Assembly (NCBI RefSeq): GCF_030463535.1
Contig: NC_132893.1
Span: forward strand, 15,843,771-15,907,770
Source: Salminus brasiliensis
Taxonomy: Eukaryota; Chordata; Actinopteri; Characiformes; Bryconidae
Length of the DNA stretch: 64,000 nucleotides
Direction: 5' to 3'
Made by a program: the position numbers and the translations under genes. Below the pieces are notes generated by a model, which had not been told where the DNA came from, did not search any database, and was given only the letters and a program-made list of their open reading frames with translations. This document shows positions 46,508 to 58,686 of this stretch, piece after piece. Numbering within the stretch: position 1 is the first letter of the stretch; every line of letters starts with the position of its first letter.

Positions 46508-48680
46508 GGTAGCTAAATGTTTTACGGTGTAACATTCCTCTATGTGACAAGTAGTTAACATTATACCAAACATTAATAGGCAACTTTAGCCCATAAGCAA
46601 TGGACCAGCCCCATTCCTACTTGATGGCAACAGTAAACACCTGATCCATACTAAGTGTTCTTGAAGCTTTAAGTTTCAAGCGGCTTGGCTTGTCCCACTA
46701 TCCTTTAAGATGTATAGAAGACAAGCATCTAGGCTGTTTTCTTTCCTGGTGTTCAAACAGCTGAATCTTTAACTGTGGACTTTTTCAAGAGCAATTAACA
46801 CTAAAGTATTGTGATATGAACTTTTTTTTTTTTTTGATTTCCTTGGCTTTAGGCATAGTGTACTGTATGGATCTAACTGTTGAGTATAGTGAATTCCCTT
46901 GTATCGGTATCAGTACAGACCTTTGTATTTGGCAGTATCTAACCTTAGTGGTGTCCTTGGACTCTGGTATCTTGTCCCATCTGTAAGTCTTGAGGAGTAT
47001 TATTCAAAATCACCACGTACCAGACATTAAAATTTGTCATCATTAATAATTTAGAGTATTTCTTGTTTTGTGTAATGATTATTTACTGTTTTGTTACTGC
47101 TCATAGAATATTTAAAGTTTGCAATGGTTGTGAACTGGATTCTGCCATGATCTAGCTACCATAATGTTAGGCTAGATGTAGCTTGACAAGGACATAGCCC
47201 ACTTACTATCTCCTATATATTTTATATTGATAATGGCAGCGAAGAATGATTTATTACTAGTCCTTGTATAGCATTTGTTTTACGGGCCTACATAGCAGAA
47301 TGTCTGGTTTGCGCCCATAATAAAAAGTTTAGGACAAGGCAACTCTACTGCACCCCTTGCCTATCCTCTCTTACCCGTGTTCTCACATTTCTCTAATGTC
47401 TGGTACGTACAGACATTAGGCACTGTATGTATTTATTTTTAGTAAAGCTTAAAGAGTAAAAAAGAGTAAAGCTTAATCAAATGTGCTGCACAACATGATC
47501 ACAGCCAAGCTGGTTTCTTTATTTTGACAAATCTATTTGCTTACAAGAACATACTAAAAAGATTTAAGAATTTATCAGTATCTAGGTTGCCCAGGTTGCC
47601 AGCCAAGGGTATGTTGCTTCACCTTCTGGTGAGCACATGATTGCTACATTAGATCCAACAGCATGTGTGAAGTGTGTCCTTCTAAAAATAAAAAAAATAA
47701 AGTATCTTTGTTTTCATCATACGTGTACAGCACAATACTACTATTCTCTTTGCACATAGGCTTTTCAAACAGTATAAGTTGACTGTATTGTCTTAAACTG
47801 CCATGCTGCAACTGTACAACGTGCAGTGATCTTGACTGTGCCAAAACGGCTGGGCTGTTGACGTGCCAGGCTGAACCAAACGTGGCATCTTGATCTAAGT
47901 GTATCATTTCATTCCCTCTGACTAGCTAGTTTAAGTAAGTTAAGTTTAATTTTAGATGATGGTTCAATAATAATGGCATCAATTATTTTCACTAGGTTAC
48001 TTAAACCTTTGGACGTAAGCTGATCTATTTGATTTTATATACAACATGTTGACTGATAATCAAACAATAACAGTATATTTTTTGCATAAGCAAGCCAGCT
48101 GAATACTGTAGCAAGTACTTTTTTCATTTTCAATTTTGAGTTACTTAGTAACTTAAAAATATATGTTTTCTGATCATTGTCTATGTGAAATTCCTCCACA
48201 GGAAAGAAACTGACATACAGTGTTTCCCTGCACACTTTCATAATGTTCAGAAATGCCACTTTGTTTTATTTTATTGTCCAACCTGAAAAAATTCAGCAAA
48301 TAAAAAGTAATTGTACAGCAAAACATGCCAAATTGTTCGGAAATTGGTCGGTCTCTGCATTGTGAAAAATTTGCAATTTTTTTTTTTTCCCCAGAAACCA
48401 GACTTTGCTGTCTTAAGTGAATAAATATGTGTATTAAAAAAAGAGACAAATAGGACAAAGCAGTTAAGGTACTCTGAAATTAAAGTTTAACATTATGGAG
48501 GGCAAATGTACGTCCCTGAGTGCTATATGCCAAAAAAGGCAACAGCAAAACACATGTACATACAATGACTACTAATCGGCCAAACAAAAAAATGAAAATA
48601 AGTAATTAAAAATAGAAGAGAGTTTTTACCTTTGACTTCCCATCCTTATTCATATCAAGAGACCATGGTTCTTTTGCCAT
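46508..48680. other. No gene seen (2.2 kb)
   Basis: AT-rich DNA downstream of OR-D. Short frames show no motif. Confidence 0.5.
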
Positions 48681-48681
48681 T

Positions 48682-49692
48682 TTAGTTCCTTAAACTGTTT
48701 TTCATAGCTCTCTGCATAACAGGGTTCACTTTGCTTCGTTTGTAGAGTGCTTTAATAGATTGTAAGACCTCCTCTGTCTTCAGTGTATATATGATGGGGT
48801 TTAACATAGGTGGAATAGTTTGTGTCAGTGCCGTATTAATTATTCTAACATTAGTGTTTAAAGATGTTGTAAGAGCTGCAGTATAAACACCAATAATTGG
48901 TAGATAAAACATGGCTACTAATATAAGATGGGAGGTGCAAGTTTTCATAGCTTTGATTTGCTCAACACCATGTGAGATCTTCCTCAGTGCAAAACCAATA
49001 CAAACATATGAGAGAGCGATAAGTATCAATGGAATGTAAAGCAGAGCAGCAGTACAGACATAACCCATTATGGAATTAATAGAGTTATCGTTACAGGCTA
49101 GTTTATAGATTGGCCCATGGTCACAGAAATAGCTATTAACTGTAGTAGATCTACAGAAGGACAACCTGGTAAGCAGAGCTACCAGCAGAGCATTGACACT
49201 CAAAGACAAAATCCACATCACACCAATGATCAAAGTCATTGCTGTTTTAGTGACAATTGCATGATACCTTAATGGAAAGCATATAGCGATTAGCCTGTCA
49301 TAGGCCATAGCAAGTAGAGTAAGAGACTGCAGGGTCATAAAGAAATAAGCAAAAAACATGTTTGTTAGACAGGCTTCATAAGATATGTACTGGTTCTCAA
49401 ACAGAAACATGTCCAGGAGCTTTGGAATGAGAGCAGAGCTTCCACACAGGTCAGAGAAGGCCAGGTTGAAGACAGCTATATACTTAGCTGTATGTAAGCT
49501 GCGAGCCAGGTATATGGTGCCCATTATAAAAGAGTTCCCCAAAAGAGTCACTGCATAAACAAAGCATAGGAACACATAGTAGTATTTCGCATGTGGGACA
49601 TTGTAAAGTCCACTGATGTAAAAGCTGGAGGGACGAACAAACGTTGCATTTGTTGAAGAGACTGATTGCATGAAGGTCAAGTTAGGAGCCAT
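48682..49692 (-). CDS. Odorant receptor OR-D (intact, 336 aa)
   Basis: Full-length fish odorant receptor. N-glycosylation sites NLT (4-6) and NAT (15-17); LGNS in TM1 (51-54); CLTNMFF (108-114) with the loop-1/TM3 cysteine; LLAMAYDRLIAICFPLRYHA at 126-145; cysteines 180, 190 and 200 in loop 2 (SFCRS, YFCDHGPIYKLACND); KAMKTCTSHLILVA (248-261); PPMLNPIIYTLKTEEV (294-309). The C-tail is basic. The start is the first Met after a splice acceptor (TTTTTCATAG at 49708) and aligns with its paralogues. No stop or gap is seen, so it is expected to be functional. OR-C is its closest neighbour and probably a tandem duplicate. The ligand cannot be read from the sequence. Confidence 0.96.
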   Translation of the reverse strand: MAPNLTFMQSVSSTNATFVRPSSFYISGLYNVPHAKYYYVFLCFVYAVTLLGNSFIMGTIYLARSLHTAKYIAVFNLAFSDLCGSSALIPKLLDMFLFENQYISYEACLTNMFFAYFFMTLQSLTLLAMAYDRLIAICFPLRYHAIVTKTAMTLIIGVMWILSLSVNALLVALLTRLSFCRSTTVNSYFCDHGPIYKLACNDNSINSIMGYVCTAALLYIPLILIALSYVCIGFALRKISHGVEQIKAMKTCTSHLILVAMFYLPIIGVYTAALTTSLNTNVRIINTALTQTIPPMLNPIIYTLKTEEVLQSIKALYKRSKVNPVMQRAMKNSLRN

Positions 49693-49925
49693 CTGTCTTT
49701 AAAACACCTATGAAAAACAAAAACAGCAGTAATTTATTTATTTGTGCTGGGACAGCTTCAATGAATTCCTTGTTACAATGCAAGAATAGTCACACTAAAA
49801 CTAGTCAAAATAATACTAATAAGAGCATAACATTATTGGAATATATAGCAGGGAGTCATTATTGCTTTGATACTGTACCTTCTACAGATCAGTAGGAATT
49901 CCTGTATACATGGAAAGATCATTCA

Positions 49926-49953
49926 AATTTATGCTTGGTGTCTAGTGACGTCA
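49926..49953 (-). promoter_or_regulatory. OR-D promoter: perfect CRE + TATA-like box
   Basis: Minus strand: TGACGTCA (49946-49953), 13 bp, ATAAATT (49926-49932), then TGAATGATCT. A possible donor GTACAG at 49878 and acceptor at 49708 give a 171-nt 5' UTR intron. Confidence 0.65.
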
Positions 49954-52900
49954 TTCCCTGAAGGACTGTTGCTCATCAGAACAAAGAGACCAAGACCCCT
50001 GCTACCACATCTGTAATGAACAATGAATGAATCTATCTGTTTATCTATGTCCGTTAGTGTCAACTTCTAAAGGCTGTTTGCAAAGTTGTTGCATAGAAAA
50101 AAAGACTAATTTGTCATTTGCACAACAAGTGAGATTATTCATGATATGAGGTGCTTATGGTGAGCCACTTACTCTTAAAGACTGCAGCTCAGCAATGTCC
50201 CTATGATATAGAAGTTGGTTGCTAAGGTGTTGCTAGGGCAAAGTAGAGCTGTGTCCAGAAACCTTTGGCTAAAATGTAGTGTGCCAAAACCTTTGCTCAA
50301 AAATATTTAGGGCAAAAGTCCATCCAATACATCTAGCTAACAGAGCTGTGTCCACAAACCTTTGACAAAAATGTAGGGTACAGATAGACAGTCACACTGA
50401 TGCTCTGAGGACTGAAGGAATTCAGTTATATTGAGTGGGACAGAGAGAAAGAGAGGCTTAGTGGCAATGAAGAACCAGTTCAAGCCGGCTCAGGCCAGTG
50501 TAAACCTGATGATGTCACAGTGGCCCATTATAATTCTAAGGAAAAATTGGCCTAGTTTGTCTTTAATATCTTAAAAAGTAGGAAATGTACAAAGTACAAT
50601 TTACAAGACCTACACAACAAAGTTTGAACAAAGATTAAATGTTAAGCAGTTTTGAGTTGATCCCAGATTTCAGAATGATCCTGGATTAAAAAGAAGAAGA
50701 AGACAAAAAAAGAAAAAGAAGTCAAGATAACAACAATACAATAATAAGAGGTATGCGGCATAACAATAAGGTGCTAGATTTTTAATTCCTGAAGAAAAGA
50801 CATAGTGCTTGAAAAGAGCTGAAAGTGTGTGTGTGTGTGTGTGTGAGTGTGTGTATGTGTGCTACGTCTGTAAGACTGAAGGTCATCACACTGGACGTGC
50901 AGTGGCACTCAATGACTCAGAGCACTTCTTCAGCACGCACAGGATTACTTTTCACTTGGAGTTAGCTGGCCCTCTACAGCTTATTGACACCACAACTTGC
51001 TCACAAGAAACTCCTTTGTGGGTGATGAATGATGAGGAGAAGTTGTTTAACACAGTGGGAAAATACCCAGAACTATATGCCACTGGTCAGATCTTTTTTA
51101 AAAACATCTTGAGCTTAAAGTCAACTCATTGATAGCAGTTACAATTTGAATCTTTGAACATTCTGCTACTCATTTCTATCTGAAATTTTCTTAAAAGAAT
51201 AATTCTTAAACATACATTTATTTAAAACAATGAATCAAATCAACTTGTTAACCTTTGAAACACAGTTTGCACACGTCTATACTTTAAACAGTTTTGATGT
51301 ATTGAGAAAACTAGAGAAGAATACAACACAGGGTTTAAACAGAAGAGGCAAAGTGTGTAATAAAGAAAATGTAGCCAGTAGTAGATGGTTAACTGAAAGC
51401 TTGCGTGTAGAGGTACATGTTCAATCTAAATTTGAAGATTGAGCTTGTATCTGAGTCTGGAAAAGTAACTGGAAAACTTCCAATGTTTTCTCGTTTGAGG
51501 AACAGACGGTAAGTAAGCATCTTTCAGATGGGTTGATGTTTGTGAACCATTGAAAGCTTTGTTTGTCTAGAGGAGTACTTTATTTCAACACTGGCTAAGA
51601 TGAGTCCATGTTTGATGAGTGTTAGTAAAAGGTTTGAAGAGTCAGAGAGTTTATAAGGCTTGGAAGTTTGATTCCTCTGACGTTTCCTAATTACAACTGG
51701 TGATATTCCTCTGACATGATGTTAAGACCTGTGTGTTCTTAATATGTTTATACTTTGCCTCAAAACTCACACTTTATGGGCCCTATTATAGCGATCTTTA
51801 GGCTAGCCATCAACCGAGCACAGCATAGCTTGATTAAGGGTGTGTCAGTGTGTCTTTGTTATCCTAAAATTGGGAAAAGGATGTCTTGCACAGCTCGAAA
51901 TGCGCAAAAGTGGGTTTATGTGCAATGGGCACGGGCCTGTGTTGACAATTCACTGCCAAGATGAACGTCTGATTGTTGACATCTGCCCAGGTTGTTGTCA
52001 GTCAGTGGTGCACCTGTGCTATCTGTTGCCAAGATAGAAATACGCCAGAAATTTACCAGAACACACCTATTTTCGAGACTACCACGCCCATCATCGTAGA
52101 TATATTCGCAAGCACCGCTGCTATTTAAACAACACAGGCAGAATAGGCTGTTGTTGGGGTATAAGATGAGCATTGCGACACGCAGGGTGTTAATACACTA
52201 CCCTTCGTGTATCTTTCTAGTGTATCATAAAAGTATACTTTGCTATTAAACTTTGGAATACAACAGAGTAAAAACCTGGTGGTGTTTACAAATAGTGTTA
52301 ACGTGGTATGGTCATGCCATGAGTCAGTTTTGGTTAAAATGTTCATTATTTGCAACAAGAGAAGCAGAACATTCGATTCTCAGGTGATACCACATCACCA
52401 AAGAGTACTGGAGTGTTTTAACAAGACACAGAGTTTGAACTGAATTTAGACCTGTTACCACTGTTCTCTAAATTCCCATTTGTTTGGTTTTTATGTTCCA
52501 GGTGAAATGAATAGATTCATGAAAGCAGATCTTGCTTAGAGATAAAATCCTAAGTCAAATACTCAAACAACAACAAAGTTCACACTGAGCAATTTCTAAA
52601 GTTCCAAGTCCATGATGTTAATCACTTCTATTTGCAGGACAACAAAAGCAGTTTTTCTAAATCTGCTGCATGCTTTTATTTCTTACTACAGATGGTGATA
52701 TGTCCACAAACCCCGATAAAGACAATTTAAGCTCAGCTGCTGTAATCTAGTTGTAAAATTCCAGCAGAAAACTCTCCACACATATACAGATACAATATAT
52801 AGCTGGGCATTTTGTTTGAACTAGATTACCATGCTCACCAAAAGCTGCATGAATTTCATCAATGTCCCATTTCAGATGTCATGGCTTGGCTAAGCAGACT

Positions 52901-53085
52901 GCTCTCATTTTGATTACTTTTGACATGCACACATGGGTACATTTCTGGACTGAAATGTACCCAAGCAGTTCAGTTTAGTCCTGCACAGTGTGATGTTTGA
53001 ATGTTCTAAATGTCTTATGGGACATTTTTTTTTTCACATGGGACATTTGTACCAGTGCCCATTCTGATTGTAAATTTCACTGTTG
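49954..53085. other. No intact gene; repeats
   Basis: Holds a short GGTTGCTAAGGTGTTGCTAG copy (50217), a roughly 96-bp direct duplication (AGAGCTGTGTCCA.AAACCTT at 50248 and 50344), a (GT)n run at 50826-50862 and a hAT-type fragment from 51776. Short frames elsewhere are not supported. Confidence 0.5.
51776..52180 (+). mobile_element. hAT-type MITE, left part
   Basis: TATGGGCCCTATTATAGCGA is the decayed start of a very common fish hAT MITE (GGGCCCTATTTTAACGATC). The following GC-richer body fits, but the right terminus is not found. Confidence 0.45.
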
Positions 53086-53089
53086 TTTA

Positions 53090-53345
53090 CCGATTGAAAT
53101 TCTAACTGTCCAGTAATCCTTATTTCTGCTGATGGTTGTAACAGCATCTAAGAAATATGCAGCCTGTGACAGTCTCAGATACTTAACTATAAATGACAAT
53201 TCAGCCTTATTTAACATAAATAAAAAAAAACTAATAAGCACCTTGCCAGCCTCTTTATGTTGTTTTGCAGCTAAGCAGAAACTTTGAAATCCCTGTTTCC
53301 AATCAGCCCATTTATTTGGACGACTGAAAGCATTTTCAGAAGGTT
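53090..53345 (-). pseudogene. Ty3/gypsy gag fragment
   Basis: Minus strand reading KPSENAFSRPNKWADWKQGF then FCLAAKQHKEAGKVLIS has the W..WKQ.F pattern at the start of gag in many gypsy elements (F.RP.EW..WKQRF...R.AS...K). It is short and without nearby LTRs. Confidence 0.5.
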
Positions 53346-53994
53346 TAAACTTGGTCGTATTTCGAAGTAGTCTGTTTGGGACACACCAGTAACACAATGT
53401 AAAGTAATTTAAGGTCCAAGCATTAAAGTTGGGTTCTTACAGGAATGCTTTTTAATGCAACAACTTCGCTAGCACAAATCACAGTGGAAGAAGAGTATTT
53501 GTTTGTGTTAATTCCATTCTATCCAGTTGCACGGTACACTAAACATTCTTAACAGGCCAAACCTAATTATTATTAATTCACATTATTTAACAGATTGCAT
53601 GACATTGCAGACATGATCACATTAAATTATCACATTTTCGTGCAGATGTAACTCATTCATCCATGTTTCCTCTGTTGGGGAATCACTGAAGCACTGTACA
53701 AACATTTATTACATTTATATGTGCATCACTTTCTGAGCAGTTTTACCCTCATTATGCTTGTTTGATCTTTCGATGCTCGTTTTTCTCTTTCGATGTACAC
53801 ATTAGTTTAATCTTAAATTCATAACAAGCAAATGTCATCTATTTCTGTACTGTAAGTCATAAGCAGAAAAGATTCATTAATATTAACATTAATAGGACAT
53901 GTTAAACTAACCCAAATAATTTCAGTGGTATGATCAAGGGAGGCATTGCATTCATGATTTTAAACTCAAAGCCAAACTACAGTAGTTGTTTATT
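53346..53994. other. No gene seen
   Basis: AT-rich spacer downstream of OR-E. Confidence 0.5.
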
Positions 53995-54975
53995 TTAATT
54001 CCTCACAATGCTTTTCACAGATGACTCCTTTGCAGAGTTCACCTTTATCCGTTTGTAGAGTACCTTAATGGACTGCAACACCTCCTCTGTCTTTAGAGTA
54101 TAAAGGATAGGGTTTAACATAGGTGGAATTGTTTGTGTTAAGACAGAGTTGATTATTCTAGTATTTGGATGTATGTATGTTGTAAGTGCAGTGATGTAAG
54201 TGCTGGTGATAGGCAGATAAAATATAGCCACTAATATTAGATGGGAAGTGCAGGTTTTCATAGCTTTCATTCTCTCAATACCATGTGAGATCTTGAGCAA
54301 TGCAAAACCAATGCAAACATAGGAAAGAACTATTAATATCAATGGAATGCATAGCACAACAGCAATACAAACATAGCTCATTATATAATTAGGAGAATTA
54401 TCATTACAGGCTAGTCTGTGTACAGGACCGTGGTCACAGAAGTAGCTGTCAACTGTGGTAGATCTACAGAAGGACAGTCTGGTAATCAGAGCTACAAGAA
54501 GAGCAATAATACACACAGAGAAAACCCACATAACCCCAATGATCAGTGACATTGTAGTTTTGGTCACAATAGCATGATACCTCAGAGGAAAACATATAGC
54601 AATGACCCTGTCAAAGGCCAAAGCAAGTAGAGTAAGAGACTGCAGGGTCATAAAGAGAAAAACAAAAAACATGTTTGAAAGACAGTTTTCATAAGATATG
54701 TACTGCTTCTCAAACAGAAACATGTCTGCATAATTTGGAATTAGAGCAGAGCTTCCACACAAATCAGAGAAGGCCAAATTGAAGACAGCTATATACTTTG
54801 CTGTATGGAGAGAACGAGCCAGGTAAATAGTGCCCATTATAAAAGAATTACCTAAAACAGTCACAGCATAAACAAAGCACAGGAATATATAGTAATACTT
54901 TGCATTTGGCATGTTGTAAAATCCATTGATATAAAATGTAGGATGGTGAATAAATGTTGCGTTGTCAGAAGGCAT
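53995..54975 (-). CDS. Odorant receptor OR-E (intact, 326 aa)
   Basis: Full-length fish odorant receptor. The start at 54975 (MPSDNATFIHHPTFYINGFY) is preferred over one 31 codons upstream because it aligns with OR-G and the extra residues look like translated UTR. Glycosylation NAT at 5-7; LGNSFIMG in TM1; CGSSALIPNYADM after TM2; LALAFDRVIAICFPLRYHAI (AFDR instead of AYDR, shared with OR-G); SFCRSTTVDSYFCDHGPVHR in loop 2; KAMKTCTSHLILVA in TM6; PPMLNPILYTLKTEEV in TM7. OR-E, OR-F and OR-G form a subgroup (YINGFYN or YISGFYN, YADMFLFEKQYIS) distinct from B/C/D. No defect is seen. Confidence 0.95.
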   Translation of the reverse strand: MPSDNATFIHHPTFYINGFYNMPNAKYYYIFLCFVYAVTVLGNSFIMGTIYLARSLHTAKYIAVFNLAFSDLCGSSALIPNYADMFLFEKQYISYENCLSNMFFVFLFMTLQSLTLLALAFDRVIAICFPLRYHAIVTKTTMSLIIGVMWVFSVCIIALLVALITRLSFCRSTTVDSYFCDHGPVHRLACNDNSPNYIMSYVCIAVVLCIPLILIVLSYVCIGFALLKISHGIERMKAMKTCTSHLILVAIFYLPITSTYITALTTYIHPNTRIINSVLTQTIPPMLNPILYTLKTEEVLQSIKVLYKRIKVNSAKESSVKSIVRN

Positions 54976-55227
54976 GTTAGAAGGTTTTACATAAATTGTA
55001 AGACAGAATAGCTGTAGAATCTTGAAATAGAATCTTTTCCACACTAAATCATCAAAATATGAATGCAAATAAAAACTATGTAGTCATTTGATAAACCACA
55101 ATCAGCAATAAATCACAGCCTCTGCAATACTAAAAGAAGCATAAAGAAAAAGTACTGCCGGATGAACAACTCACTTAGATACAATACTCTGTGCAGCTGG
55201 CGAGGAAGATAAATGGAGATCAGCCAC

Positions 55228-55254
55228 ATTTATAATTAAGTTATTCTTACGTCA
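55228..55254 (-). promoter_or_regulatory. OR-E promoter module
   Basis: Minus strand: TGACGTAA (55247-55254), 12 bp containing TTAATTA (a homeodomain-like core), TATAAAT (55228-55234), then GTGGCTGATC. It lies about 255 bp upstream of the chosen start. Confidence 0.65.
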
Positions 55255-55740
55255 TCCACAAGAGTACGTCCCAAAACAAACCCCTAAAGAAAAAGTAGTA
55301 TGCTGAACTAAAGTTAATACATTTGCATACATTCTTAATATTAAAGATGAATACAGTAATTAATACCTCTCTCTCTTAAAAAATATATTTTAAAATCGAC
55401 AAACTATTCATTTTTTTAAATACCAGATAAATAATAGATATTATGCCAGCTATGTGTGAACAGGCAGCACCTGCTGCCACCCATAATTAGAGCTGTGAAG
55501 AAAAACAAGAAAAAGGTGCTAACCTCTCTTGATAATGCTACACTAAGTCCCGAAATGCAATGGGAATTGAAAGTGACTGACTTACACTTCATATACCTCA
55601 TTTATTATTTGACAACTGAACGGTTTTCCTAGAAGCATAAATTTAGCTACAATAACATGAATGTCCTTCTTAAATAAAGTGTTTTACAGAATGACCCTTT
55701 TAAATGAAAACTTTCAACTTAAAACTCTTGAAACTTTAAA
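55255..55740. other. No gene seen
   Basis: AT-rich spacer. Confidence 0.5.
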
Positions 55741-55744
55741 GCTT

Positions 55745-55985
55745 TCATTTACTGGCACTGTGGTCTTTCTGGCAGAATTCTGATTGGATGTTTGACCACT
55801 CATCTTGGCTGAATTGTTCAAATAAATTAGTTGGATTTAAACACAGCCCACAATTTCAATAGGGTTGAGGTCAGGACTTTGGGAAGGTCATTTCAAAAGC
55901 TTAATATTTGCCTGCTTTATCCATTCCACAATAACCTTTGATGTCTGTTTGGGGCGCATGGCTGGGTATACATACATAAATGTGG
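55745..55985 (-). pseudogene. Tc1-like transposase C-terminal remnant
   Basis: On the minus strand, with one frameshift, it reads MTFPKSPDLNPIE and then NLFEQFSQDEWSNIQSEFCQ. This is the end of a Tc1-type transposase (SPDLNPIE signature). The rest of the element is not recognisable; 55986-56590 shows no supported gene. Confidence 0.65.
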
Positions 55986-56596
55986 ATGAGGCAGCATAAG
56001 GTTGATGTAAATAAAGAGAATGAACACAGGAATGGACAAGATCACATGCAGGATGCAGGACGGGGCATGAAATAGAGAACTGGACTAAAGACAGGAAAGA
56101 TTAGGACATAGTTGGGAACAAAAGCAAAAACAGATTTTTTTTTCCGGGACTGGAAAAGAGTCAGAAAGTGGACAATGACAGGTAAAATGAGGGGCAAAAC
56201 AGGAACAGAGAGGCACCCAGGACTGGCAAAAGTCTGTGCAGCAACAGTTTGTGTAGCCAGTCTGGGCACTGTTTTGAAAGGCAATGTCTTAATGCCGCCC
56301 TAAAAGTAGGCGACCTGCTGACCTGCACAGGAGCAGGTGGCTAGAAGACCACTGGACAAGTGGCCCGCAGGATCTTTGCCGTTAGCAGCAGGGCCTCAGC
56401 GGCAATAACCATGGGAGCTTGTGTGGAACAGCTGGACCAGGGTTGGAACTGCAGTAGCAGACTCACTGGTGCATTCTGAAGCAGTGGATGCTGAATCAGT
56501 GAGCATTGGCTGGTGCTCTCCGGAGCCCTTTGGCGGCACTATATGCCTAACATGTCCATCAGGTCATTTATTAAAGAATATCATTTTAATATTGTA

Positions 56597-56680
56597 AGTC
56601 AAGTCAATTTTATTTGTATAGTGCTTTTTACAACTGTTGTTATCACAAAGCAGCTTTACATAATCAGTAATTAGTGAAAG
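56597..56680 (-). repeat. L2 LINE 3' tail
   Basis: AAGTCAAGTCAATTTTATTT then GTATAGTGCTTTTTACAACT and AAAGCAGCTTTA is the reverse complement of the L2 3' end at 2990-3057. About 85 bp. Confidence 0.85.
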
Positions 56681-56712
56681 CATGAAAAAAAAACCCTGGA
56701 CAATTTCTTGCC

Positions 56713-56885
56713 GGTTGCTAAGGTCTTGCTAAGTTGTTGCTATGATGTTGCTAAGTGGTTGCTATGGTGCTGTTAGGTGATTTCTGTGGTATTTCAGGTG
56801 ATTGTCATAGTGGTAGCTACTAAGTGCTTGCATCCCAGATGAATTCTTATGGTGTTGCAAAGTGGTTGCTATGGTATCACAATAC
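56713..56885 (+). repeat. GGTTGCTATGG-type minisatellite
   Basis: Loose tandem units (GGTTGCTAAGGTCTTGCTAA, GTTGCTATGATGTTGCTAAG) like those at 27.5-28.0 kb, but without visible foldback ends. 56886-57867 has no supported gene. Confidence 0.75.
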
Positions 56886-57867
56886 CCAATGCTAAATGGA
56901 CTCCGTATGGATGTTTTCAGGAAGAAGTAGTGTTTTCAGGAAGAAAGATGGATGTAGTCTGTGGTGTAAAATAATTTCACTCTTCATAAAACATTCAGTA
57001 ATTACTTCCAAGCCCTGTTGCAGCTGACATTAAATTAATGCAGGCAATGTTTTTAGCAGCTGTTTATACTAAATGAGCTGCCTCTGCCCTGTGCAACAAC
57101 ATATCACAGACCTACTCCCAACTGAAGAAGAAGGTGAGAAGCACTGTGTTAAATGACTTTTCAGTTAATATAACTGCAGGGGCATAGTAGGAATTTATTT
57201 TATTATTGTTATTCATACAAATATTTATAAATAAATTATTTAGCATGTTCAGCACAGTATCTGCAACATAACATTTGCTTGTTTTGCTGGTGACCAGCCA
57301 TGTTTTCTCTAGTATGGCAATTCATTTTCAAAGTGTTCCAGAAACATGTGTTTTGTTTATTTTTTATGAAGATACACACAGGGCATCATGCTTGCAGTTA
57401 TACATTAGAGAGTCCATTTTACAGCTTTTGGTGTTTTTGCATCAAGAGATAAGCGTGTTAACTGAGCTAAAGTGTGTAGTTATTTAAATAGCAACAGGTT
57501 ACTGCCAAACAGCCAAGTTTGTGCAAGTATTTTGGCAAAATAGTTATATGTTAAATTTTCAGTGGGTGGCAGCACAAAATGGAGCTACTCAAAAAAAAGC
57601 TGGTGGTATTGATGTTATAGTTAATTGTTGTATAGGTGACAAAAAAATGGAACCCAAAGAATAACCATTGAAATGAATGTACTGTATATTTTGGAATAAT
57701 TTCAAATGTGCATACACATTTATTCAAAAGTCCTTGATTTAAATCTGTACATGAAGGAAAACCAAATAAAAGCAGTACAACTATGATCATAGACTTATTT
57801 TTAAAACTACGATGGAGAATTTTTGCTTTTTGTCCACAGGTTAAATTAAAGTGGTTATCATTTCAGT

Positions 57868-58449
57868 TTAATTCCTCATAATGCTTGTCATAGGGTCTTC
57901 TGCATTGTTCACCTTGATTCGCTTATAGAGTACTTTAATAGACTGCAATACCTCCTCTGTTTTTAGAGTATATATGATGGGGTTTAACATAGGTGGAACT
58001 GTTTGTGTTAAGATAGAGTTGATTATTCTAGTATTTGGATGTAGGTATGTTGTAAGAGCAACAGCATAAATGCTTAAGATTTGTAGATAAAACATAGCCA
58101 CTAATATAAGGTGAAAAGTGCATGTTATCATAGCTTTGATTCGCTCACCACCATGTGAGATCTTAAGCAATGCAAAACCAATACAACCATATGAGAATGC
58201 TATAAAGAGAAGAGCTTCCACACAGATCAGACACAGCCAAATTGAAGACAGCTATATACTTTGCTGTGTGGAGAGTACGAGCCAGGTAAACAGTGCCCAT
58301 TATAAAAGAATTACCCAAAACAGTCACAGCATACACAAAGCACAGGAATATATAGTAATACTTTGCATTTGGCACATTATAAAATCCACTAATATAAAAT
58401 GTGGGAGGATAAACAAATGATGCATTGTTAAGTACACCACAGAAGTCAT
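57868..58449 (-). pseudogene. Odorant receptor OR-F, pseudogene (TM2 joined to TM5)
   Basis: The start at 58449 (MTSVVYL) is as in OR-G, but one base is lost soon after (TACTTAAC where OR-G has TACCTTAAC), shifting the frame. The body reads PNAKYYYIFLCFVYAVTVLG and ARTLHTAKYIAVFNLAVSDL then CGSS. About 405 bp, including TM3, TM4 and most of loop 2 and TM5, are then missing, and sequence resumes (58210) in another frame as LLFIAFSYGCIGFALLKI, continuing through TM6 and PPMLNPIIYTLKTEEVL to the C-tail. OR-G is the closest relative. The promoter module is intact. It is not expected to give a receptor. Confidence 0.93.
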
Positions 58450-58659
58450 GTCAAAAGAAGGTTTTACATAAAATGTTAGAAAGAATAAGTAAACAACCTT
58501 GAACCTTTTCTACAATGTTGAGCAGTTAATCACAAATCAAATGAAAATATAAGTGCAAATAAAAAGGGTTTATAAAATTTACGAGTGCGAGACAATAAAA
58601 CAATGGTTTGCTATAGTACTTTCTGACACTGGAACAAAATTGTAGTAAAGATCAAACAC

Positions 58660-58686
58660 ATTTATAACTGAGCTATGCTTACATCA
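58660..58686 (-). promoter_or_regulatory. OR-F promoter module
   Basis: Minus strand: TGATGTAA (58679-58686), 12 bp, TATAAAT (58660-58666), then GTGTTTGATCTTTAC. It is preserved upstream of a pseudogene. Confidence 0.62.

Noticed and set aside
46259-46573. Minus-strand frame of 104 codons
   Set aside because: Runs across transposon ends and a poly-A tract; no motif.
53077-53397. Host gene of 106 codons
   Set aside because: Its W..WKQ.F pattern fits gypsy gag; no gene-like flanks.
54976-55068. N-terminal extension of OR-E by 31 codons
   Set aside because: Not shared with OR-G or OR-F; the shorter start aligns with the family.
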